Source: Asparagopsis taxiformis
Taxonomy: Eukaryota; Rhodophyta; Florideophyceae; Bonnemaisoniales; Bonnemaisoniaceae
Reading direction: 5' to 3'
Length of the DNA: 64,000 bases
Assembly (NCBI GenBank): GCA_030407315.1
Contig: JALQPE010000158.1
Location: 62,001-126,000 of the forward strand
Shown here: piece after piece, positions 56,617-64,000 of the stretch
Numbering within the stretch: position 1 is the first letter of the stretch
Layout of the letters: the number at the start of each line of letters is the position of its first letter
Translations under genes and position numbers: made by a program
The notes under the pieces: model-generated
Told to the model about the DNA's origin: nothing
The model's database searches: none
The model's input: only the letters and a program-made list of their open reading frames with translations

Positions 56617-57675
56617 ATGGTCTCCAAATTACGAACACCCTACGACGAAGAACGATTAGTCGCAGTGAAAGCGGTAGCCCTCGCCAACGCCCTCGCACGC
56701 GGCGTTCAAAATGCTATGTCCACAACCGATACACTGTCCAAGGACGACGCCTCCCCCGTCACAGTGGCCGATTTCGCCGTGCAGGCATTGATTGTCTCCC
56801 AACTGCATGCGGCCTTTCCGAATGACAAGTTCATCGCAGAGGAAACCAGTTCTGCGCTACGCTCCGATAGAGCCCTCCTGAATTCAGTGGCAACCGTTGC
56901 TAACATGACTCAAGCCGAAGTTCTGCGCACAATTGATTTGTGCTCGCATCATGGTGGCGACGGTGTCCGCACCTGGATTTTAGATCCAATTGATGGCACA
57001 CGCGGTTTCATTGCCATGCGACAATACTGCATTGCACTGGGACTTATCGAACATGGCGTGGCACGCGTGGGGGTGCTCGGTTGTCCCAATCTTCCGCTCA
57101 CGTCAATGATCATTGCGCCGACGCTCGACGAGCCTCTTGGATGCGTCTTTCACGCCGTGGAGGGAAATGGCACTTACATGATATCTGAGCGCAATGTAGA
57201 TACAATGACACCTACAGCGACACCGGCGAATTTTGAAATGGGGAAGAAGTGCTCGGTGTCTCAAGTAGCTGACCCTGTGTGGTCCGTGTTTTGTGAATCG
57301 GTCGAATCAGGCCACAGTTCACATGAGACTTCTGCTCGTGTGGCGTCGATTCTAGGGGTGAATGCGCCGCCAGTGAGGATGGACTCGCAGGCAAAGTATG
57401 GATGTATGGCGCGCGGTGACGTGTCCATTTTTTTGCGATTTCCTCGCTCAGGCTATGTTGAAAATGTGTGGGACAGTGCGCCTGCAACGATAGTAATCGA
57501 GGAGGCTGGAGGACGCGTCACGGATGGAAGGGGACGACCGTTGAACTTTTCTCTAGGAAGAAAGCTGGATAATGATGATGGAATTGTTGCCACTAACGGG
57601 CTGGTCCACGATGCGGTTATTGACGCTGTTCAGCAGGCAATGCATGAAATGCGAGTTGAAGCAGAGTCATGTTAG
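56617..57675 (+). CDS. 3'(2'),5'-bisphosphate nucleotidase (SAL1/HAL2 type), 352 aa
   Basis: The enzyme hydrolyses 3'-phosphoadenosine 5'-phosphate (PAP) to AMP, clearing the by-product of sulphation; it is lithium- and sodium-sensitive in yeast and plants. It belongs to the inositol-monophosphatase-like fold. Visible residues: the N-terminal DDASPVTVADFAVQALI, FIAEETS with a metal-binding glutamate, the metal motif DPIDGTRGF (from residue 124), and the C-terminal second motif WDSAPATIVIEEAGGRVTDG with its aspartate. The length of 352 residues matches Arabidopsis SAL1 and yeast Hal2. No organelle leader is obvious. ATG at 56617, single exon. It ends 108 bp from the convergent FHA gene. Confidence 0.93.
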   Translation: MVSKLRTPYDEERLVAVKAVALANALARGVQNAMSTTDTLSKDDASPVTVADFAVQALIVSQLHAAFPNDKFIAEETSSALRSDRALLNSVATVANMTQAEVLRTIDLCSHHGGDGVRTWILDPIDGTRGFIAMRQYCIALGLIEHGVARVGVLGCPNLPLTSMIIAPTLDEPLGCVFHAVEGNGTYMISERNVDTMTPTATPANFEMGKKCSVSQVADPVWSVFCESVESGHSSHETSARVASILGVNAPPVRMDSQAKYGCMARGDVSIFLRFPRSGYVENVWDSAPATIVIEEAGGRVTDGRGRPLNFSLGRKLDNDDGIVATNGLVHDAVIDAVQQAMHEMRVEAESC

Positions 57676-57783
57676 ATTGAACAGTTGGTTTATTTTACTT
57701 GATTGGTATCTTACGCGTACATTTGTGGACAAAGAGCGAGCGCTGTGTCACAGATCTAGTTTGGAATAAACGTACTTCGCTTG

Positions 57784-58554
57784 CTAGCTATTCTTCTTCG
57801 GCACGGGTGGAAAGCCTGTATGTTTCTGACCTACCCCTTGTTCAGTGCGTTCTTCCTCGGAGAGAAGATGATGAAACCTACTCTTGTGTTCTTCACGAAC
57901 AGCAAAGTAGGCGTCCTTCACCTTTCCTCCTTTGACATCCGGCACAATAATGGGACCAGTACCGTTTTCCAGTTCCATCGAGTCCATGACAGTGAATATG
58001 TGTTGATTCTGGGTGAGAATGTGGCGAATGGAGGATGCAATAATCTGTTCCGAACCAATCTGCTCCAGTTTGTGCGGATGGTCGAGTTCGATTCTGTCGC
58101 GAATCTCAGCGGCGGTGAGAAAGTGCTTACTGATAATAGCTTCGCCAATCCACTGGAGCAGTGGCACGTTGCGGTCGGCAGCCAATTCCTTTTTCTTGGA
58201 AGAGGTTTTATTGCCGAGCGGTAACAGAAAGGATATACGCATGGGGTCCATACGACCAAAGGCAATGTCAGCTTGGGAACGCAGGAGTACAGGGGGTGCA
58301 AGCTTGTGCACAAACTCTCCATTGACTAGAATGCCGTTCTTGCTGAGATTCTCTACTTCGAAGGCCTGCAGCTCTGGAGCGAAACGAATAGTGAGATGCT
58401 GGCGACTGACGGCCTTCTCAGTAGAGATGATGACATCACAGTCTATTCCCTTACCGCCTCGGCCGAGTATTATTTTCGGTTTGGTCATGTAGTAGTCCCA
58501 TCCTGGTCCAACTATTTTAGCGAAAGCGCGGACGTGGTCGACTGCTCGGCTCAT
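57784..58554 (-). CDS. FHA-domain protein with winged-helix-like C-terminal half, 256 aa
   Basis: The ATG at 58552-58554 (MSRAVDHVRAFAKIVG) is preferred over an upstream GTG. Residues of about 8-105 form a phosphothreonine-binding FHA domain (ILGRGGKG, VSRQHLTIRF, NLSKNGILVNG), with the conserved R, S, H and N-G residues of the phosphopeptide pocket. The wording AFAKIVG...YYMTKPKIILGR is like plant FHA1/FHA2 and fungal Fhl1. Residues of about 130-200 form helices that may be a forkhead-like winged helix (LLQWIGEAIISKHFLTAAEI, IIASSIRHILTQN), which fits Fhl1, a ribosomal-protein gene regulator. The tail is polar. Single exon, 92 bp upstream of the BRUTUS-like stop codon. Confidence 0.85.
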   Translation of the reverse strand: MSRAVDHVRAFAKIVGPGWDYYMTKPKIILGRGGKGIDCDVIISTEKAVSRQHLTIRFAPELQAFEVENLSKNGILVNGEFVHKLAPPVLLRSQADIAFGRMDPMRISFLLPLGNKTSSKKKELAADRNVPLLQWIGEAIISKHFLTAAEIRDRIELDHPHKLEQIGSEQIIASSIRHILTQNQHIFTVMDSMELENGTGPIIVPDVKGGKVKDAYFAVREEHKSRFHHLLSEEERTEQGVGQKHTGFPPVPKKNS

Positions 58555-58646
58555 GGCGGAGAGGATTGACACGAACGGACACTGTCGTTGAGAACAGAGT
58601 GAGTGGAGTGCATATGAGTTAAAAATTTTTTACAAAAAGCAAACAT

Positions 58647-61600
58647 TTAGCTGTGACCAGCATTGGCGTCAATCCTGTCAACGCGGGTGTTGTAACTGCC
58701 GCAGTGTGGACATTTGTTGTACACGAAATGGTAGGCAGTGTTACTTGTGATACTACAGTCCAAACACATAATATCGCAACGAACAGAGCGATATTCGGCA
58801 GGCATGACATGCGCACCCGGCACCGACAACTGTTGGTCCAATTGTTCAAACACTTGTCGCATGGCATCCAGCGATTTGCCGCACACGGGACAACCAATGT
58901 TGTCTTCCGCATACCTGTCATAACATGACGTGTGCATCAAATGGCCACACCCAAGGTACTTGACCGGACTCGTGCTCGTAAACAGATACTGATGGCACAC
59001 TGGACAGTCCGATTCCATGGCTCGCTCGATACATACATGTCCCTTATGCTGATACTTCATGCTCATACATTGATTACATTTCATACAATGGAAAAAGTCC
59101 TGTCCCAGTCCCTTGCCAACACGACAAACATTGCAACTGTGACAATGGTACACACTCCTTGAATCATCATCGTCATAGAACACACATATGCGACAAAAAT
59201 ACTTTGCCATCCTCTTTCCACACTTCTTGTTGACGCAATTCGCACCAACTGGTTGCAATGTGCCGCATCTCATGCACAGAATCTCCTTCGTCTTTGTGCG
59301 ATTCATAATATGTGTCTGTTCCCCATCATGACACAAACGACAATTGTACAGCCGATTACAACACGATGCACGAATCTTGCAAGCTCGTGTATAATGCTTG
59401 CACCCTAGCCTACGCACCCCATTCTTATCTGTTGTGTATGTTGCACTCAAGTCATCCTCATCCTTCCGTCGTCTACCCCGTTCTGCTTTCCGTGCTGCTT
59501 GCGCTGCATTGAATGGAACCAACATTACCTGCTGCATCATATGCATGCGCTCTTCAACTGACAGTGACTCGTCTTTTGCGATAGAACGTAACGTGCGCTC
59601 TACATTCTCTCGACCATTCAGCAGTACTTGAGCTGCATTCACTCCCCCAACCTTCTTCATATTTATACTAGTGTTCACTCTGCTCTCCATCGTTTCTGGT
59701 ACAGTTTCAGCGGCCTTCTCATTCTTCCCAACGTCTGCATCTTCAGAAGCCATCGTCTTTTCTTCATTTGGCTCATACGGTAGCCACGTCTTCAGCCATT
59801 TTTCAAACATTGTCGATCTCGTTACCTGCAGTATGTGGTTCATCATGGTATTTCTCTCTGAAACTGATAGCAAACGAATCATCCATGGCAATAGCTCACG
59901 AAGACGATTTTCCGGCATTTGACCAAAGATAAGAGCAACAATTTCCGTTTGTTCCTCAGCAGAAAAATGTTCCTTCAACAATGGCCACAACTGCTTCTCT
60001 TCTTGGTCCAAGTGTGCGACCATTTCATCACGCAACGTCCTAGCAAGGGCATGGCTTCTTTGAATAAGACGCTCACATTCTACCTCTTCACTTGCACACT
60101 GCAGTTCCTCCAAACATGCCGCTAATTCTCTGAACAATGCTCGCTCATCTCCGTGTTCATCTTTGAACTGATCGGCTATACCTGGCACTCTCTGCTCCAG
60201 CCTGGGTAGCAAAATGTTGTCTTCAGCTTTCGAATGGTCGGCAACCATCTTTTGAAGGAATGCGACGCTTTCCGCCAAAGATGCTAGTGAGCGCGGATTT
60301 GGTACTGACCCGTCCACTGGGATTTCTTTCGCTCGCCGCAGTAACGCATGTAATTCAATTCGGAACGCTTTATGAACTCGCAATATTTCAGATACAGGGC
60401 CATCACTGGCCTCATCACCGCCTTCCACAATAGCGTTATATTTCGTCTCAATCTCGGGAATACGCAAACATATTTCGTTCCACTCCATTCGGTCTGTCAT
60501 ACCTTTTCGCACGCTCTGCGCAAGGCTACCGACAATTTTGGACGCTTCGTTACGAGGCGAGATACGCAGGACATTCCGCAGCATAGACTCTTGTTCATCA
60601 ACAGATAACGCACTGAACATCCATGGAACTAACTGTTGTAGGAAATCAGCTGGTATTTTGGCCATGACCATACACATGAGGCGATCCTGATCTTCTAAAC
60701 TGAAATGCTGACGGACGAGAGGAAGAAGTTTTGTTTCCTCCTCATTCATGTGGGACATGAGTTGGTTGGACAGTTGACGGACCGACTTGATGAGCTCCGC
60801 CTTTAGTTCTGGAATGTTGCAGCTGGGTGATTTGGAAGCTGTTTGAAATGCAGTGAGTTTTTCAGAAAACTTATCAAACAGAGCACTTTCGTCTTCATGC
60901 TCCTCTTGGAATGCATCAGGGGATGATATGGTATTAGTTGGAGAGTTGTTCAGTTTCGAAACTAGTTCTTTCATGACAACGTTTTCCTCGCCGTCGGCAT
61001 GACATGCGTGCACACGTTGCAAGAAGCTGCAGCGAGCTATAAGCGTTTGAATCTGAAGGTGGTTGGTGATTTCGATACCTTCACAATGAGCAACAAGGTC
61101 AGTAAGCTCTCTACTGATGGCTCTGTGGATATAGGTAATCTCCATGAGAGAATTGCGTTTGGGGGCGACAATATTTACAAGCTGTGGGACGTGTTTACAC
61201 AGAGTGAGCCATTTTTGTGCAGAGAGAACTCTTTCAAGAGCTGTCGCCATACGTTTGATGTGATGTTGACTTGATGAGTTTGATAGATAACGAAATAGAC
61301 TTATTAGGTCCTCCTCTGGGACGAGCCCAAATGCCTCAGGGAGCTGAGGGACGGTTAAAACTTGTTCAGTGACACGAAGGAGAGTACGAACTTGTTCTGA
61401 TGGGGAGAGATATTCATTAAAGATAGGCAATATATTAATTTCCTCGCTGTGCAAATGGGCATAGAGCATTGTGCACAGACGAGCGGTCTTTTCCTTGATG
61501 CTGATAATACGCTGTCCGCGAGTGATTGCGGGGGTTTGAGATTTGCATTGAAATGCAGAAACGTTTTCGACAGGCGAGGGGCGTAGAAGAGCAATTTCAT

Positions 61601-62006
61601 CGCAGAGGGAGCGGAATGCATCGTCGAGACGGTGGTGTTCATGCTCGAATGTTTGGAGATGAACTGAAATAGGAGAGGAATTTGGGGTGCGAGGACGTTT
61701 CCGCGGGCGTTGAGCGGATTGGAGTGCATTGCGCAAGACTGGCAGAACGGTGTTGTCCTCAATGTTGCAATGGGCATGGAGGGTGTTGCGCAGAAAGTTG
61801 AGACGACGCTGGAGGTCGTCGAGATGAGCATCTGGAGCCAGTGGCGCAAGAGTACGGGAGGCGTCGAGCAGCCGAGTTGCTGTGACACGAATTGCACTGT
61901 GAAAGAGGTAGAGAAGGTGGGGGCGATCTGGCTTGTGGGAGGGATTCAAGGCGTGGCACATGGTGGAGCTTGGAACAGGCGGCAAAGTTGGGGATGAAGG
62001 CGCCAT
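58647..62006 (-). CDS. BRUTUS-like E3 ubiquitin ligase: three hemerythrin domains, CHY and RING zinc fingers, 1,119 aa
   Basis: The ATG at 62004-62006 is the first credible start (a TTG lies upstream). Three hemerythrin domains lie at about 30-190, 289-439 and 540-682, each with H...HxxxE ligands (for example HCNIEDNTV, HADGEENVV, HSKAEDNIL, then HLHSEEINI, HMNEEETKL, HLDQEEKQL). From about 868: CHY zinc finger (LGCKHYTRACKIR, CCNRLYNCRLCHDGEQTH), CTCHY finger (YFCRICVFYDDDD, HCHSCNVCRVGKG), a RING (CPVCHQYLF, CGHLMHTSCYDRY, CPVCGKS from about 1001) and a final zinc ribbon (CLDC...CPHC). This is the plan of plant BRUTUS/BTS and algal relatives, iron-binding ligases that limit iron uptake by degrading bHLH regulators. 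Single exon. Confidence 0.94.
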   Translation of the reverse strand: MAPSSPTLPPVPSSTMCHALNPSHKPDRPHLLYLFHSAIRVTATRLLDASRTLAPLAPDAHLDDLQRRLNFLRNTLHAHCNIEDNTVLPVLRNALQSAQRPRKRPRTPNSSPISVHLQTFEHEHHRLDDAFRSLCDEIALLRPSPVENVSAFQCKSQTPAITRGQRIISIKEKTARLCTMLYAHLHSEEINILPIFNEYLSPSEQVRTLLRVTEQVLTVPQLPEAFGLVPEEDLISLFRYLSNSSSQHHIKRMATALERVLSAQKWLTLCKHVPQLVNIVAPKRNSLMEITYIHRAISRELTDLVAHCEGIEITNHLQIQTLIARCSFLQRVHACHADGEENVVMKELVSKLNNSPTNTISSPDAFQEEHEDESALFDKFSEKLTAFQTASKSPSCNIPELKAELIKSVRQLSNQLMSHMNEEETKLLPLVRQHFSLEDQDRLMCMVMAKIPADFLQQLVPWMFSALSVDEQESMLRNVLRISPRNEASKIVGSLAQSVRKGMTDRMEWNEICLRIPEIETKYNAIVEGGDEASDGPVSEILRVHKAFRIELHALLRRAKEIPVDGSVPNPRSLASLAESVAFLQKMVADHSKAEDNILLPRLEQRVPGIADQFKDEHGDERALFRELAACLEELQCASEEVECERLIQRSHALARTLRDEMVAHLDQEEKQLWPLLKEHFSAEEQTEIVALIFGQMPENRLRELLPWMIRLLSVSERNTMMNHILQVTRSTMFEKWLKTWLPYEPNEEKTMASEDADVGKNEKAAETVPETMESRVNTSINMKKVGGVNAAQVLLNGRENVERTLRSIAKDESLSVEERMHMMQQVMLVPFNAAQAARKAERGRRRKDEDDLSATYTTDKNGVRRLGCKHYTRACKIRASCCNRLYNCRLCHDGEQTHIMNRTKTKEILCMRCGTLQPVGANCVNKKCGKRMAKYFCRICVFYDDDDSRSVYHCHSCNVCRVGKGLGQDFFHCMKCNQCMSMKYQHKGHVCIERAMESDCPVCHQYLFTSTSPVKYLGCGHLMHTSCYDRYAEDNIGCPVCGKSLDAMRQVFEQLDQQLSVPGAHVMPAEYRSVRCDIMCLDCSITSNTAYHFVYNKCPHCGSYNTRVDRIDANAGHS

Positions 62007-62160
62007 TGCGAGTCGAAGAATTGAGGTGGATTGATAACGCTGGAGCGCATAGTCGGGAGGCGTCAATCGTGCGGGATTCTCGTGCTTTCGCAAGGCACAA
62101 CTGTTTTTTTTGTACCTTGATATTCATTTGTCGACGTACAAAGGCAGTTGAATTTATTCA

Positions 62161-62168
62161 TTTTTATA
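62161..62168 (-). promoter_or_regulatory. TATA-like box upstream of the BRUTUS-like gene
   Basis: On the minus strand TATAAAAA is read from 62168 to 62161, about 155 bases before the ATG at 62006. The distance is longer than in the two other TATA cases, so the leader may be longer or the match fortuitous. Confidence 0.35.
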
Positions 62169-62291
62169 AAGGATGCGCTATTGAGATTATTTGCAAGCAA
62201 GGGACTGTTGGTCCACCATCTAGGGTTTTCTTTCCGTTACATGAGTGCCGCTCCCATTCGTCGTCGAAACGCTCGATAATAGCATCGCCAT

Positions 62292-62930
62292 TTATACAAC
62301 CATTTCAGCGCTGTCCGCTGTGTCGTCACGAATAACGCTATGAATACCAACTACGATCAACACGAAGAAAAGCAAAGATATCACAAGTGTGAACACATGT
62401 CCCACAGTCAATGCCAGCACACCAGTAACAACCAACACGGCTACTTTCACATTTTTCGTCAATGCAAAATTGTCGCTCACTTGAATATCATCCGGATGTG
62501 CTATCCATAAATAAAACGCGAGCGCCATCCATGCCACCAGCGCAATCACGCTGCCAAAGTGTGCAAATGCGAAAATAAACAAGTGCAAACACGTTAGCAG
62601 AAAGTAATTGTAGAAGTAGGTCACCACGTTGTACCCCACGCGTCCGCGCAATTGTCCCAGCGGTGGCAGGTTGAAGTTGGATAGGTCGAAAAACTCGCGC
62701 CACGGTCGTGCACTCTGTTGAATCAAACTGACACGGTCCGCAAGTGTCATATCCGACGCCGGGTCCAACGGTTGCACATACAAGTTGGAAACATCGGGTA
62801 AAAGTTGCTTTGCATTTTCCATCATGCCTCCAACACCGTTTTGCTCCACGCTCTCGTTGCCGCTGCCGCCACCACCACTCAACGAATCCTTCACACTCCC
62901 GACCGCATCCGCGATTCGTTCGTAGTTCAT
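62292..62930 (-). CDS. PRA1-family (Rab acceptor) membrane protein, 212 aa
   Basis: The ATG at 62928-62930 is preferred; a GTG-led extension adds 26 residues. After a Gly/Ser/Asn-rich cytoplasmic start the PRA1 signature appears as RPWREFFDLSNFNLPP and RVGYNVVTYFYNYF, followed by four hydrophobic segments in two hairpins (about 110-150 and 165-200; e.g. SVIALVAWMALAFYLWIAHP, VAVLVVTGVLALTVGHVFTL). PRA1 proteins sit in ER, Golgi and endosome membranes and bind prenylated Rab GTPases, helping load them on vesicles. Length matches plant and yeast (Yip3) members. Single exon. It diverges from RPL5. Confidence 0.9.
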   Translation of the reverse strand: MNYERIADAVGSVKDSLSGGGGSGNESVEQNGVGGMMENAKQLLPDVSNLYVQPLDPASDMTLADRVSLIQQSARPWREFFDLSNFNLPPLGQLRGRVGYNVVTYFYNYFLLTCLHLFIFAFAHFGSVIALVAWMALAFYLWIAHPDDIQVSDNFALTKNVKVAVLVVTGVLALTVGHVFTLVISLLFFVLIVVGIHSVIRDDTADSAEMVV

Positions 62931-63341
62931 CTTGTTCGATTTGCTGCTCTCGGTGGTTTCGCTACTCACACGACGGACGATTGATTGCACTTGACAAGGA
63001 TTATTCACGCGAACACATGTGGTGTCTCCTCAAAGTAGTTACTAGACGCGATGTGTCCAGCAAGGAATGTGCGCGACATCCAAATACAGCGTGTTCCCCA
63101 CAGATGGCTGTATTCCAACCCAACAGAAATGGTTCAAAAAATCTCTTCCAATCATTCTCCGTTGAGTATCACAACCAATTACAATTATTCGATTCAAATT
63201 TAATTAACCCTAAATTCATTCACCTCGTCGGCGACCAGCATTCAATGCTCAATTTCGCACATATGTTGTGCCAAAGAGTGCCACACCTTCTCCAGACCTC
63301 CTGACCAAAGTCATCTTCGTTCCGCGACTCGATAATCACCA
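62931..63341. promoter_or_regulatory. Divergent upstream region of PRA1 and RPL5
   Basis: These 411 bp lie between two divergent starts. The 150 bp before RPL5 are AT-rich, then turn pyrimidine-rich next to the ATG. No clear TATA box was identified. Confidence 0.35.
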
Positions 63342-64000
63342 ATGGCGCGCGTCAAGTTTTCCAAGAATAAGGCATACAGCAAGCGCTACCAGACCAAATG
63401 GCGTCGTCGTCGCGAAGGAAAGACAGACTATCAAGCGCGTCGCGGCCTAGTCACTCAGGACAAGCGCAAGTACAATGCTCCTAAGTACAGGCTTGTCGTT
63501 CGTTTCACGAATAGGTATGTACTTTCTTCATTCTGTTCACGTCATCATCTTCAGATACGATCGATCGCAGTGCGATGACTAGTGTGCGTTGCATAGTTCA
63601 CCTCAATTCTGCATCCACATGCATTCATGTTACCGAACCGATTCTTTGTGATTTGCTGCAAAACGCATCATGTCACATTGGGCGACGCATGGATCCAGAG
63701 CACACCAGGCACCTGCCCTGTCGATAGCCATTGTACAATTACGCGAAATCGGTGTTCTCCGAATCTTCGTTGTACTGATGAGCCCATGTGCTGACGATAC
63801 ATTGTTCTACTTGCCTATTCGTGTTATCAGGGATATTATCTGTCAGATTGTAGCTGCCCGTATCACTGGTGATGAGATCATCACTGCGGCATATGCACAC
63901 GAGCTTCCCCGCTACGGCATCAAGCATGGTCTTACCAATTTTGCTGCTGCGTATTGTGTCGGTCTCCTTTGTGCTCGACGCCACCTTACCAAGTTCAATC
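63342..64000 (+). CDS. RPL5: 60S ribosomal protein L5 (uL18), 5' part; runs off the window
   Basis: Exon 1 is 63342-63514 and exon 2 starts at 63831 and is open at the window's end. The intron (63515-63830, 316 bp) has GTATGT..CAG ends and phase 2; joining gives [20 protein letters not shown], the conserved eukaryotic L5 sequence. Exon 1 encodes [20 protein letters not shown], then [10 protein letters not shown]; exon 2 continues with [20 protein letters not shown] and [15 protein letters not shown]5 carries 5S rRNA into the large ribosomal subunit. About 113 of some 300 residues are visible. An intron early in a ribosomal protein gene is common even in intron-poor genomes. Confidence 0.96.

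Noticed and set aside
63515..63830. Box C/D snoRNA in the RPL5 intron (TGATGA near 63777, CTGA near 63791)
   Set aside because: The boxes are too close together for a snoRNA, and no terminal stem or second box pair was found.

Overview
This is a nuclear fragment of a eukaryote, most likely a multicellular (florideophyte) red alga of the Chondrus crispus kind. Genes are tightly packed and nearly all single-exon. Only three of 23 complete or edge-cut host protein genes show introns I could model (a CDK8-type kinase, a YchJ-like protein and RPL5). Several gene products are cyanobacterial or plastid in type with basic N-terminal leaders (isopropylmalate dehydrogenase, GDT1/PAM71-like transporter, YchJ-like, DUF1995, a methyltransferase), so the host is photosynthetic. 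The assignment to red algae rests on architecture and recalled family resemblance, not on a database search.

Bases 1-11.4 kb are repeats. A Ty3/gypsy chromovirus (plus strand; Pol open at the left edge, ending in a chromodomain) has landed inside the reverse transcriptase of a second, oppositely oriented Ty3/gypsy element, whose Gag-protease-RT reading frame stops at the junction near 8963. The chromovirus carries a 742-codon antisense ORF between pol and its 3' end and many AACGG/CCAACGGG motifs. Its base composition (CpG in ACG/CGT contexts) differs sharply from the host.

Bases 11.4-14.5 kb hold a dead cytochrome P450 copy followed by an intact P450. From 14.7 to 31.9 kb lie a TIP30-like Rossmann protein with an FGxDF-repeat tail, a SANT/Myb-like coiled-coil protein, a small two-TM protein, a BSD2-like zinc-finger protein, a GDT1-type transporter, two divergent genes that each encode half of the EDC4/VARICOSE WD40 propeller, LeuB, tRNA-Ser(AGA) and an F-box-SPRY-ubiquitin-like protein.

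From 32 to 46.9 kb are the phage-type organellar RNA polymerase, an OTU deubiquitinase, a plastid-type methyltransferase, a TatB-like protein, a 2,066-aa BRWD/PHIP-type WD40-Tudor-bromodomain protein and a DUF1995 protein. From 47 kb to the end are a CDK8-type Mediator kinase, an unassigned beta-propeller-like protein, the YchJ-like protein, a protein made of five CAP-type helical folded domains and nothing else, tRNA-His(GTG), a SAL1/HAL2 phosphatase, an FHA protein, a BRUTUS-like hemerythrin-RING ligase, a PRA1 protein and the start of RPL5.

The most unusual observations are the split EDC4 propeller with a shared 1.37-kb upstream region, the poly-HFD CAP protein (with a 97-98% identical 483-bp internal duplication), and the antisense ORF in the chromovirus.
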